Notes: generated by a model not told the origin, from the sequence alone. DNA of 64,000 nucleotides from Polynucleobacter meluiroseus (GCF_900205755.1 NZ_OANS01000004.1:239369-303368); one strand, 5' to 3'. Counted from the first letter of the stretch, positions 56,023 through 63,623 are shown. A program made the numbers and translations.

Positions 56023-58365
56023 GTGGAGCTCCCACTGAGCAACCCAAACACGTCGGACTCACACGGTCTGTCCTCGCCAAAAGAGGGCGTTAAAGCCGAA
56101 AACAAATCCATCATTGCCACACTGTTGGCACAATCGAGTCGTCATTTATTCGGGCCTACTTCTGCGCCCAAATTACCGCTTAAGCATCAAGTTGTTTCAA
56201 TCGAAGGTTTAATTTCCAAGTTGGGTTACCTCAAGCCCGCTGAAATTGCCGAGATTAAAAAAGCCTTTCATTTTTCAGATAACGCCCATCTGGGCCAATA
56301 TCGCCATAGTGGCGAGCCTTACATCACCCATCCTGTTGCCGTTGCGGAGCTGTGCGCTACTTGGCGTCTAGATGCGCCCTCCATCATGGCGGCGCTGTTG
56401 CACGATGTGATTGAAGACACTCTGTGTACTAAGGCAGATTTAGTCGATAAGTTTGGTAGCAAGGTGGCTGAGTTAGTAGAGGGTTTAACAAAGCTCGACA
56501 AACTTGAGTTTCAGAGTCATGCCGAGGCACAGGCTGAAAGTTTTCAAAAAATGTTTATGGCGATGGCGCGTGATGTGCGAGTCATCCTAGTCAAGTTAGC
56601 TGACCGAACGCACAATATGCGCACCTTGGATGCGGTGCCGATGGAGAAGCGCCGTCGGGTCGCTGCAGAAACGATTGAGATCTATGCGCCGATTGCCCAC
56701 CGTTTAGGCTTAAATATTATCTATCGTGATTTGCAAGATCTGAGCTTTCGTTACTCGATGCCAATGCGTTTTCGGGTCATCGAAAAGGCAGTCAAAAGGG
56801 CGCGCGGTAACCGTAAAGAAATGGTCGAAAAGATTTTGCAAACGACCCGTTTAGCTTTTGCTAAATTGAATGTAGAAGTCGATTTACGCGGTCGCGAAAA
56901 AACCCTCTTCAGCATCTATAGCAAAATGCGTAATAAGCATTTAAGTTTTACTCAAGTGCTTGATGTTTACGCTTTTCGGGTCACGGTCAGTTCCATTGAT
57001 GAGTGTTATCGCGCATTGGGCATCTTGCACTCGATGTATAAACCGATGCCAGGTAAGTTTAAGGATTACATTGCGATTCCGAAGATCAATGGCTACCAAT
57101 CCCTACACACCACCTTACTAGGACCCTCAGGAGTGCCGGTGGAGTTTCAGATTCGCACGAGAGACATGCATGCGGTCGCTGAATCCGGAGTGGCAGCCCA
57201 TTGGGCCTATAAAGATGGTTCGCCTGACATGAGCGAGGTACAAAACCGTGCACATCAATGGCTCCAATCTTTAATTGACATACAAGATAGCAGTGGCGAT
57301 TCGCAAGAGTTTCTTGAGCACGTCAAGATTGATCTTTTCCCTGATGCGGTTTACGTATTTACGCCTAAGGGGCACATTCGCGCCTTGCCGCGTGGCGCTA
57401 CCGCACTCGACTTTGCCTATTCAATTCACAGTGATTTAGGCAATACGTGCGTAGCGGTAAAAATCAATGGCCTGCAGCTGCCATTGCGCAGTGAGCTAAA
57501 GAACGGCGACATTATTGAAGTAGTGCCATCATCTAACTCTCAACCCAATCCTGGTTGGTTAGCCTTTGTGCGTACGGGTAAGGCGCGTGCGTCGATTCGG
57601 CACTCCCTCAAAACTACCCACTATGCGGAATCTCTCCAGTTGGGTGAGCGATTGTTAGCGAGCGCCTTACGACAGCAGGCTGTTGATGCAGGTTTACTCA
57701 GTCCAGAAATTTGGGAAAAATTATTACATTGGACTGGTGACAAAACCCGCGATGAAGCCTGTGTCAACATTGCCTTGGGGCGTCGTTCAGCCCAAGAGTT
57801 GGCGATTCGTCTAAAAATTCTGATTGACGAGGAGGGTGGTGCGACGCAAATGCGCTTGGGTGCAAGTGACTGGGTCACGCCGCCACAAGAAATTTCTTCG
57901 CCTCATCAACGTCAAGCGATTCTCGTGGACGGTCGTGAAGGCAATTCAATGAGCTTTCAGAGCTGCTGCCATCCCATTCCAGGGGATAACATTATTGGTT
58001 ATCTCGGTAAAGGGGAGGGTCTGCAGATTCACACCAACGATTGCCCCTTAGCTTTGCGCATGCTTTCCAAAGATAACGACAAGTGGGTAGAGGTGGAGTG
58101 GGGCAAAGAAATCAATCGTGAGTTCGATGTGGACCTTGCAATCGATACACACCAAGGTAAAGGGGTATTGGCTCGGGTAGCCAGTAGCGTGACCTCGGCC
58201 GACTCCAACATCTTGAATGTTTCCATGGATGATCGCTACAAAGAAGACGCCGTCACTATTCGTTTCACGATCCAAGTGGCTGATCGCTTGCATTTAGCCA
58301 AGGTCATGCGGAGTTTGCGCGCCAATCATGATGTGATGCGAGTGACGCGTACTAGAACCACCTAA
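56023..58365 (+). CDS. spoT: Bifunctional (p)ppGpp synthetase/hydrolase
   Basis: RelA/SpoT homologue of 780 residues. The HD hydrolase site is intact (YITHPVAVAE and LLHDVIEDT near residue 127). The synthetase region has GREKTLFSIYSKM and INGYQSLHTTLLG. TGS (VYVFTPKGHIRALPRGATALDFAY, shortened here) and a C-terminal ACT domain follow. The first about 60 residues are a less conserved extension. The start is GTG at 56023. Confidence 0.95.
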   Translation: MELPLSNPNTSDSHGLSSPKEGVKAENKSIIATLLAQSSRHLFGPTSAPKLPLKHQVVSIEGLISKLGYLKPAEIAEIKKAFHFSDNAHLGQYRHSGEPYITHPVAVAELCATWRLDAPSIMAALLHDVIEDTLCTKADLVDKFGSKVAELVEGLTKLDKLEFQSHAEAQAESFQKMFMAMARDVRVILVKLADRTHNMRTLDAVPMEKRRRVAAETIEIYAPIAHRLGLNIIYRDLQDLSFRYSMPMRFRVIEKAVKRARGNRKEMVEKILQTTRLAFAKLNVEVDLRGREKTLFSIYSKMRNKHLSFTQVLDVYAFRVTVSSIDECYRALGILHSMYKPMPGKFKDYIAIPKINGYQSLHTTLLGPSGVPVEFQIRTRDMHAVAESGVAAHWAYKDGSPDMSEVQNRAHQWLQSLIDIQDSSGDSQEFLEHVKIDLFPDAVYVFTPKGHIRALPRGATALDFAYSIHSDLGNTCVAVKINGLQLPLRSELKNGDIIEVVPSSNSQPNPGWLAFVRTGKARASIRHSLKTTHYAESLQLGERLLASALRQQAVDAGLLSPEIWEKLLHWTGDKTRDEACVNIALGRRSAQELAIRLKILIDEEGGATQMRLGASDWVTPPQEISSPHQRQAILVDGREGNSMSFQSCCHPIPGDNIIGYLGKGEGLQIHTNDCPLALRMLSKDNDKWVEVEWGKEINREFDVDLAIDTHQGKGVLARVASSVTSADSNILNVSMDDRYKEDAVTIRFTIQVADRLHLAKVMRSLRANHDVMRVTRTRTT

Positions 58366-58380
58366 TTGCAGGCGATGAAA

Positions 58381-58881
58381 CTAGCAGTATTGAATGGCTA
58401 GGATTTCTATTTCAGTAGGGCCGGTAGGAGTCTGAATACGCACACAGTCGCCTTCACGTGACTTGATTAAGGCCTTGGCTATGGGTGATACCCAACTTAC
58501 ATGACCTTGATCTAAATCAACCTCATCCACGCCAACGATCGTAATCGTGGTTTCCTTACCTTTGTCCACTCCCTCGAGATTTAAGTAGGTCACCGACGCG
58601 CCAAAAAATACTTGCTCAGCATCGGCGGCCCCAGATTTGCGTTCTTGGTTATCGACTATGACAGCGAATTCTAGGCGCTGGTTGAGGAAGCGAATCCGGC
58701 GATCAATTTCCCTAAGTCGTTTTTTTCCGTAGATGTAATCCCCATTTTCCGATCGATCGCCGTTCGAGGCAGCCCAATGTACTACCTTCACGACTTCAGG
58801 CCGATCTTGGTTCAGGAGCTGTAAAAGTTCAGTCCGAATGCGCTCGTGACCTGCGGGTGTGATGTAGTTTTTCTCTTCCAT
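58381..58881 (-). CDS. greB: Transcription elongation factor GreB
   Basis: Cleavage factor rescuing backtracked RNA polymerase. Coiled-coil N-domain with ITPAGHERIRTELLQLL and the tip acidic residues in NGDRSENGDYIYGKKR, then the C-terminal FKBP-like domain with FFGASVTY. The length is 166 from the ATG at 58881; the longer frame from 58977 crosses the tRNA-Arg gene and is rejected. It converges on spoT. The tRNA-Arg starts only 18 bases upstream on the other strand. Confidence 0.94.
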   Translation of the reverse strand: MEEKNYITPAGHERIRTELLQLLNQDRPEVVKVVHWAASNGDRSENGDYIYGKKRLREIDRRIRFLNQRLEFAVIVDNQERKSGAADAEQVFFGASVTYLNLEGVDKGKETTITIVGVDEVDLDQGHVSWVSPIAKALIKSREGDCVRIQTPTGPTEIEILAIQYC

Positions 58882-58883
58882 GG

Positions 58884-58889
58884 CATAAT
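58884..58889 (+). promoter_or_regulatory. -10 box of tRNA-Arg promoter
   Basis: CATAAT lies ten bases before tRNA-Arg. No convincing -35 is seen; it would fall within the first codons of the divergent greB, so the two promoters overlap. Confidence 0.55.
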
Positions 58890-58899
58890 TATGACTGTT

Positions 58900-58976
58900 G
58901 CGGCTGTAGCTCAGTTGGATAGAGTACTTGGCTACGAACCAAGGGGTCGTGGGTTCAATTCCTGCCAGCCGCACCA
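58900..58976 (+). tRNA. tRNA-Arg (ACG)
   Basis: Acceptor GCGGCTG/CAGCCGC, anticodon ACG in the loop CTACGAA (A34 becomes inosine), T arm GGGTTCAATTCC, encoded CCA. Its 3' half from the anticodon loop is duplicated at 62424-62470, so it is the chromosomal target of an inserted element and remained intact. Confidence 0.97.
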
Positions 58977-59313
58977 AGCTACATAAGGGTCTCCCGTCAG
59001 GGAGGCCCTTTTTATTTGTGCAATAGAACTGTATTTGTGCAATAGAATCAGGTTTTTATCGTTATTTATCCAAATTTACCGCCATCAGAGCCATATAGAA
59101 TAAGGGTCTTCTATTTAGCCCGCATTTTTAGCTTGTGCAATAGAGTTAATTCGTTCTTTTGTCATTAGTCTGACTCTTCGCAATCACATCACCATCACTT
59201 AATTGGGTTGTTGTGCTCTGTAAGCATCATTACCTTTGACTGCTTACATGCCAATTGCGGCCACTCAAAAGGTCTCTCCTTATTGATTCTGACTGGCAGA
59301 GAACGGCCGTTAG
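58930..59313 (+). repeat. Direct repeat, left copy (384 bases, includes 3' half of tRNA-Arg)
   Basis: Begins at GGCTACG in the anticodon stem-loop of tRNA-Arg. It matches 62424-62807 with mismatches at 59252, 59253 and 59309 only. Contents: tRNA 3' half, the terminator at 58985, three TTGTGCAATAGA motifs (59016-59027, 59035-59046, 59133-59144), and no gene. This is the 347-base gene-free stretch from 58977 to 59323. Confidence 0.95.
58985..59013 (+). terminator. Intrinsic terminator after tRNA-Arg
   Basis: An eleven-pair stem, AAGGGTCTCCC with GGGAGGCCCTT (one T-G pair), GTCA loop and T tail. The duplicate sits at 62479-62507. Confidence 0.85.
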
Positions 59314-59323
59314 TAGCCATTAC

Positions 59324-59674
59324 TCAGAGAAGTCGAATTCCAAAACTCTTCATGACAAGGGCAAATAACCCAAAGCAAATAAATGTTGCCACTACGCTTG
59401 CCCCTATAGTGATCCAAAATCCAATCTTTGGAAGTAAGTATGGGAATAACAAGAACATTGGCAATGTGGGAATCACAAACCAAAATGTGTAATAGGCGTG
59501 ATTGGCAATTTTCTCTTCCGGCTGGTTTTCTATATAGAGCCATACAAGAGTTAAAAGTGTCATTAAGGGCAATGCCGCAATAAACCCACCTAACTTATCA
59601 CTTCGTTTAGCAACTTCAGAAATGAATACAACCATTCCTGCGGTTAGTAAGTATTTAGTGATGATCCAAGCCAT
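59324..59674 (-). CDS. DUF3147 family membrane protein
   Basis: A 116-residue protein with four hydrophobic segments. KYLLTAGMVVFISEVAKRSDKLGGFIAALPLMT is the family core (shown here in part: ISEVAKRSDKLGGF), with HAYYTFWFVIPTLPMF. The function is unknown. Its stop lies ten bases from the end of the left repeat, and it is the only island gene on the minus strand. Confidence 0.8.
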   Translation of the reverse strand: MAWIITKYLLTAGMVVFISEVAKRSDKLGGFIAALPLMTLLTLVWLYIENQPEEKIANHAYYTFWFVIPTLPMFLLFPYLLPKIGFWITIGASVVATFICFGLFALVMKSFGIRLL

Positions 59675-59783
59675 ATCAGCCTTTATTGTGTATGCCCACC
59701 ATATTATAGGAATGTCTTTTTAAGCGACATCGCGAGCAAATGAGCCTATGATGAAAAGATAGATATCTGAATTGGAGGCTTAT

Positions 59784-59912
59784 ATGTACCAAATGATGAA
59801 TGGTTCAATGATGGGCGGCATGGGCATGGGAGTTTTTTCCTTATTGGTTTTGGTGGCGCTTGTGCTATCTATAGCCGCCCTAAGCAAATATCTCTTTTTT
59901 AGTAAGAAATAG
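59784..59912 (+). CDS. 42-residue Met/Gly-rich small membrane protein
   Basis: Start MYQMMNGSMMGGMGMG is a methionine-rich head with seven Met in 16 residues. A single hydrophobic helix (VFSLLVLVALVLSIAALS) and a KYLFFSKK tail follow. GGAGG lies five bases before the ATG, so translation is well supported. The Met-rich head before a membrane helix suggests copper or silver binding; similar tiny proteins occur beside copper genes. The function is inferred. Confidence 0.65.
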   Translation: MYQMMNGSMMGGMGMGVFSLLVLVALVLSIAALSKYLFFSKK

Positions 59913-59972
59913 CGCTATTGAGGTCCGAGCTGGGAAGAGGCGGGGAATTCAAAAAGTAGCTAGAATCATTAA

Positions 59973-60323
59973 ATGCTTCGCGTCTGCCTACTTATCCTGT
60001 TAGTTGTCCTATTGCCCATTCGCTCTTTTGCGTCTGAGAGTATGGGTTTTAGTATGGCTCAGCCAACGCATTCCATGGAAATGATGGCTGATAGCGATGC
60101 CAGTCATTGCGAGATGATGCAAAGCTCTAGCAAGCAAGACCCTCAATCTGAGCAACATGACAAACCCACTTGTAATGCCTGCTCCTTGTGTATGGCATTT
60201 GCATTTGCGTTGCCATCCATAGCAATGAATTTTAAGCAACTCTCGTATCAATTTGCACAGCAAGAGCCATTATTCGTATATGGCGCACTCTTAGCTCTAC
60301 CCATCAAGCCACCCATTTTGTAA
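59973..60323 (+). CDS. Exported Met/His/Cys-rich protein of the metal cluster
   Basis: A 116-residue protein with signal peptide (cut near SFAS, residue 20). A region follows rich in Met, His and Cys (THSMEMMADSDASHCEMM, then CNACSLCMAF), and a hydrophobic segment in the C-terminal half. It resembles small CopL/DUF2946-like proteins near copper genes. I do not assign a family firmly. A metal-sensing or scavenging role in the periplasm is inferred. Confidence 0.6.
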   Translation: MLRVCLLILLVVLLPIRSFASESMGFSMAQPTHSMEMMADSDASHCEMMQSSSKQDPQSEQHDKPTCNACSLCMAFAFALPSIAMNFKQLSYQFAQQEPLFVYGALLALPIKPPIL

Positions 60324-60394
60324 TCCCCCTAGCAGTAGTCCGTCCAAAATTTGGATGGAGTTGTTTATCTAATTAACTTTCCTTTGGGGGAAAC

Positions 60395-60676
60395 ATGAAA
60401 AAATTTGTATTTGGTATTTTATTTCTCATCACTTCACTGTCTTGGGCGGCGCCTGATTGGACCAAAGCGCAAATAGTCAAAGTAGAGCCTGAGCGTCATC
60501 GTATTGTGCTTAAGCATGAGCGGATTCAAAGCATTGATATGGATGCTATGACTATGCTTTTTGATACTGCGCCCAAGTTAAATCTTAAGGGCTATAAAGC
60601 AGGTGATCAGGTACGCTTTCAGGTCAAAATCAGTGATGGGGCGCTAGAAGTAGTTGCCCTGGAGAAGGCGCCATGA
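60395..60676 (+). CDS. CusF-like periplasmic copper-binding protein
   Basis: A 93-residue protein with a signal peptide ending SWA and the CusF_Ec fold: QIVKVEPERHRIVLKHERI, the Met-bearing IDMDAMTMLF, and LKGYKAGDQVRFQVKI. In CusF a His, Trp and two Met bind Cu(I); here the Met pair is visible. GGGGGAAAC precedes the ATG. Its stop overlaps the next start (ATGA). Confidence 0.85.
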   Translation: MKKFVFGILFLITSLSWAAPDWTKAQIVKVEPERHRIVLKHERIQSIDMDAMTMLFDTAPKLNLKGYKAGDQVRFQVKISDGALEVVALEKAP

Positions 60677-61311
60677 GGGTATGGCTTGTATTCATAGGCA
60701 GTCTTTTGCTCAGCCTTACCGCTCAAGCCGCGCCAATGGGATTTAAGGATAGCTGGATGACGATGGGTGATTTTAGTAAAACCTTTCGAGAGCAAACAGC
60801 CAACTACGCCTTGACTCCTAGAGATGCTATTGGTGTGACTTCGACCTATATGCAAACGAATAACTATTCGCAAACTCAGCTTAATAATGAGCTCACCTAC
60901 ACTCGATTAGTTAAGCGTTGGAATATGCCAGAAGCACAAGCCAATATTTGGTTTATTGGCGGCGTTGGTGAGACCACAGGCAATTACTTTAGCGGCACTA
61001 AAGCTACGGTATCTCCTGGCATTCAGGCTGATTATGAGACTACTCGTTTGTATGCTTCAGCTAATGCTCGCATCTATGTGGCTGATGGCATTACCAATAA
61101 TGTGGTGTCGGCAAGAGCTGGCTTTTCTTTCTATGAAGCGAACTACGATGAGACCCAACCATGGTTGATCGTGGAAGCTAGAAGAATGTCGATGGTATCA
61201 ACCCAGTATGAAGTCACGCCTATGCTCCGGCTGATCCATAACCGCTTTTTTGTAGAGGCAGGGGCGAACCTTCATGGCCAACCCCGCCTGAGCTTTATGT
61301 ATGTCTACTAA
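60673..61311 (+). CDS. Exported protein, probable outer-membrane beta-barrel
   Basis: A 212-residue protein with signal peptide (cut near AQAA, residue 19) and alternating-strand sequence ending in an aromatic residue (SFMYVY), typical of outer-membrane barrels. It is translationally coupled to the CusF-like gene. No known family recognised; coupling suggests a role in the copper response. Confidence 0.6.
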   Translation: MRVWLVFIGSLLLSLTAQAAPMGFKDSWMTMGDFSKTFREQTANYALTPRDAIGVTSTYMQTNNYSQTQLNNELTYTRLVKRWNMPEAQANIWFIGGVGETTGNYFSGTKATVSPGIQADYETTRLYASANARIYVADGITNNVVSARAGFSFYEANYDETQPWLIVEARRMSMVSTQYEVTPMLRLIHNRFFVEAGANLHGQPRLSFMYVY

Positions 61312-61333
61312 ATGAACTCACAAGGATTACAAA

Positions 61334-61660
61334 ATGAAAAAGATTTTTATAGCAACGCTCTTAGCCCTCACATTATCCCCAGCATTTGCTGTAACTAGCA
61401 TGAAAGCAACAGTTAATGGCATGGTCTGCGCTTTTTGTGCTCAAGGTATTGAAAAGCGAATTTCTAAAATGCCATCAACCAAGGCCGTCTATGTGGATCT
61501 CAAACAAAAGACCGTTGTTGTTGAGCCAAAAGAGGGCATGGCTTTAGATCAAAAAGCCATCATTGAGGAAGTCAAGGACGCAGGGTATGACATCGTCAAA
61601 GTAGAGTCAGTACCTAAAAGTGTTGCAGAACTCAAAGCAGAACTGGTGGCCAACAAATGA
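61334..61660 (+). CDS. MerP-like heavy-metal-associated domain protein
   Basis: A 108-residue periplasmic protein with signal peptide cut near residue 19. The HMA motif GMVCAFC has Cys32 and Cys35 (usual GMTCxxC with V for T). A C-terminal helical tail of about 25 residues follows the domain. It shares an ATGA overlap with the MerT-like gene, reproducing the mer order reversed (usually merT then merP). No merA or merR is present. Confidence 0.85.
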   Translation: MKKIFIATLLALTLSPAFAVTSMKATVNGMVCAFCAQGIEKRISKMPSTKAVYVDLKQKTVVVEPKEGMALDQKAIIEEVKDAGYDIVKVESVPKSVAELKAELVANK

Positions 61661-62052
61661 TTCGTGAAAAAATGATTGCACCCAAAAGCAATCTCCTTAC
61701 CAGCGTTGCGACGCTCTTTGCCAGTTCAAGCACTTTAATCTGTTGTGCTATTCCAGCGCTTTTAGTGGCATTAGGAGCGGGCGCTACTTTATCCACATTT
61801 ATCTCCATCTTTCCAAAGATCGTATGGATTAGTGAGCATAAGGTAGAAGTGTTTATTTTTGCGGGAGTGATGCTCTCTATTAGTGGTTATATGCAATGGC
61901 GCGGTAGATTTGCTCCATGTCCAACCGATCCCGTATTAAGAGACGCCTGCATGAGAACTCGTAAGGCTTCATTAATCGTTTACAGCCTTAGCTTATTACT
62001 TTATTTAACCGGGGGTTGGTTTGCTTTTGTACAACCACTGATTTCAAGTTAA
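61657..62052 (+). CDS. MerT-like inner-membrane metal transport protein
   Basis: A 131-residue protein with three hydrophobic segments. The first carries the vicinal cysteines Cys29-Cys30 (STLICCAIPALLVALGAG), the MerT metal relay. A second pair is CPTDPVLRDAC in the loop. It probably moves a soft metal inward in mer systems. With no merA reductase the physiological metal is uncertain; copper context suggests Cu. Confidence 0.8.
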   Translation: MIREKMIAPKSNLLTSVATLFASSSTLICCAIPALLVALGAGATLSTFISIFPKIVWISEHKVEVFIFAGVMLSISGYMQWRGRFAPCPTDPVLRDACMRTRKASLIVYSLSLLLYLTGGWFAFVQPLISS

Positions 62053-62080
62053 AAATAATAAGTCCATTATTCACAAGTTC

Positions 62081-62108
62081 AAACCACCTTTTCGGGTGGT
62101 TTTTCTTT
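62081..62108 (+). terminator. Terminator of the metal cluster
   Basis: AAACCACC-TTTTCG-GGTGGTTT hairpin with a T tail. The following stretch, 62109-62423, shows no gene that I can support. It holds one forward TTGTGCAATAGA (62295-62306), one reverse copy (62358-62369), and a 9-base inverted repeat, GAGTTACAG (62333-62341) with CTGTAACTC (62378-62386), surrounding the reverse copy. Confidence 0.8.
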
Positions 62109-62423
62109 GATAGTCTGCTTTGGGTCGGACTCAGTCATCCGTGATCAAGTAGGCCGACAGACTGCTTTGAGCCTCAAAGGAGTCCAGCGCACCTGTGATT
62201 TGTCGAAGAGATTAATGGCGAGATTGAAGCTGAAAATTATTCTTAAATCCGGCAATCACTTACTCGAAGGCAGTGAGAAAATTCGACCCTAAATTTGTGC
62301 AATAGAACTTATGCCAAACCAATATAAACAAGGAGTTACAGGCGATCAGCACTCAATTCTATTGCACAATCTCAAGTCTGTAACTCATTGATTTATATAG
62401 ATATTATGCCACTCCGATGTAGG

Positions 62424-62807
62424 GGCTACGAACCAAGGGGTCGTGGGTTCAATTCCTGCCAGCCGCACCAAGCTACATAAGGGTCTCCCGTCAGGGAGGC
62501 CCTTTTTATTTGTGCAATAGAACTGTATTTGTGCAATAGAATCAGGTTTTTATCGTTATTTATCCAAATTTACCGCCATCAGAGCCATATAGAATAAGGG
62601 TCTTCTATTTAGCCCGCATTTTTAGCTTGTGCAATAGAGTTAATTCGTTCTTTTGTCATTAGTCTGACTCTTCGCAATCACATCACCATCACTTAATTGG
62701 GTTGTTGTGCTCTGTAAGCATCATTACCTTTGACTGCTTACATGCGTATTGCGGCCACTCAAAAGGTCTCTCCTTATTGATTCTGACTGGCAGAGAACGG
62801 CCATTAG
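62424..62807 (+). repeat. Direct repeat, right copy, with partial tRNA-Arg
   Basis: The first 47 bases (62424-62470) are the 3' half of tRNA-Arg from the anticodon loop to CCA; no acceptor 5' strand exists, so it is not a working tRNA. The rest matches the left copy including the terminator (62479-62507) and three TTGTGCAATAGA motifs (62510, 62529, 62627). Together with the next feature it fills the gene-free stretch up to 62944. Confidence 0.95.
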
Positions 62808-62812
62808 CGACC

Positions 62813-62871
62813 GATGGGGCAGAGTATTGAAAATCCTTGTGTCGGTGGTTCGATTCCGCCCCGGGCCACCA
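62813..62871 (+). pseudogene. tRNA-Phe remnant (3' two thirds)
   Basis: GGGCAGAG, an anticodon loop with TTGAAAA, the T arm GGTGGTTCGATTCCGCC and CCGGGCCACCA match a betaproteobacterial tRNA-Phe(GAA), but the 5' acceptor strand GGCCCGG is missing and the anticodon stem has mismatches. This is the typical footprint left at a tRNA attachment site. Confidence 0.8.
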
Positions 62872-62880
62872 AGAAATACT

Positions 62881-62904
62881 AAAACCACCTTCGGGTGGTT
62901 TTTT
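62881..62904 (+). terminator. Hairpin terminator after tRNA-Phe remnant
   Basis: AAAACCACC-TTCG-GGTGGTTTT, a perfect nine-pair stem with a stable TTCG loop and a T tail. Confidence 0.8.
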
Positions 62905-62944
62905 CGTTTATAAAACAAGATGAAATGTCACTTAGGAGATCTCT

Positions 62945-63274
62945 ATGGTTTGGTTTTATCTTGTCATCGCCATAATTGCAGAAGTTATGGCAACTACTGC
63001 CCTGAAGTTCGCGGAAGGCTTCACGAAGCTAATACCCTCTGCATTGGTTGTGGTGGGGTATGCCGGCGCATTCTATTTTTTGTCTAAGGTTCTTAATCAA
63101 ATACCAATTTCTATCGCTTATGCGATATGGTCCGGGGCTGGTGTTGCGCTGGTAGGAATAGTAGGTTGGGTTTGGCTAGGACAAAAACTAGATGCTGGAG
63201 CTTTAATAGGCATTGGATTAATCATTGCAGGAGTATTGGTGATTAATATATTTTCCCAAGCAGTGTCCCATTAA
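62945..63274 (+). CDS. Small multidrug resistance (SMR) transporter, EmrE/SugE-type
   Basis: A 109-residue protein with four helices. The essential membrane glutamate is in AEVMATTALKFAEGF, with IPISIAYAIWSGAGVALVG and a final helix GIGLIIAGVLVINI. It is nearer EmrE/QacE (with EVMATT and YAIWSG) than SugE. It exchanges protons for small cations such as quaternary ammonium or guanidinium. AGGAG lies upstream of the ATG. It is bracketed by two tRNA-Phe remnants. Confidence 0.92.
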   Translation: MVWFYLVIAIIAEVMATTALKFAEGFTKLIPSALVVVGYAGAFYFLSKVLNQIPISIAYAIWSGAGVALVGIVGWVWLGQKLDAGALIGIGLIIAGVLVINIFSQAVSH

Positions 63275-63296
63275 TAAGTAGAGCTTATTCGACACT

Positions 63297-63623
63297 ATGT
63301 TTAATAAATTTTTCCAACTTTCGGATGATCAAATCAAGGATCTTTTTGATCATTTTCGGAATATAGGGATTTGTAGCGCCATCTTTGCCGCTTCAGATTG
63401 GCAATATTCACAAATTGGCCCTCTCAATTTAGGGCTGAGCATCTTCAATGCTTTTATTTTTAGCCTTTTAGTTGCGGTTGGCGGAATGTTATTGCTGATT
63501 GTGTTGGCACAAGCTTTTCGTAAGTTTCAGGCTTATGGCCTTAAGGACTTCAACTTGAAATTAATCTATGGTGTCTACAGTCTTAGTATCGTCAGCCTAA
63601 TTATTTCAATTTTTGTTCATTAA
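63297..63623 (+). CDS. Hypothetical membrane protein
   Basis: A 108-residue protein with two or three hydrophobic helices (SIFNAFIFSLLVAVGGMLLLIV and LIYGVYSLSIVSLIISIF) and a charged N-terminus (LSDDQIKDLFDHFRN). No family recognised. It starts 22 bases after the SMR gene in the same direction, probably the same transcript. Confidence 0.6.
   Translation: MFNKFFQLSDDQIKDLFDHFRNIGICSAIFAASDWQYSQIGPLNLGLSIFNAFIFSLLVAVGGMLLLIVLAQAFRKFQAYGLKDFNLKLIYGVYSLSIVSLIISIFVH

Larger units (their letters stand above)
58900..62470 (+). mobile_element. Integrase-less tRNA-Arg-bounded metal-handling island
   Basis: The left boundary is the intact tRNA-Arg and the right boundary is a copy of its 3' half. Both are followed by the same approximately 340 bases. 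Between them lie a DUF3147 gene and a metal cluster. No integrase, relaxase or transposase is inside. This matches the pattern of a cis-mobilisable element or the remains of two tandem integrations. The element type is inferred. Confidence 0.7.

Noticed and set aside
58882..58977. Longer N-terminus of GreB
   Set aside because: It would translate across the tRNA-Arg gene; the ATG at 58881 gives the normal protein.
59016..59144. CRISPR-like array from the repeated TTGTGCAATAGA
   Set aside because: The unit is only 12 bases, spacing is irregular, copies occur on both strands, and there are no cas genes.
62107..62292. 61-residue forward open frame after the MerT-like gene
   Set aside because: It overlaps the terminator tail, has no ribosome binding site and no recognisable sequence.
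58930..62807. Composite transposon with 384-base flanking copies
   Set aside because: Neither copy contains a transposase or inverted terminal repeats, and both begin inside a tRNA anticodon loop, which points to site-specific integration.
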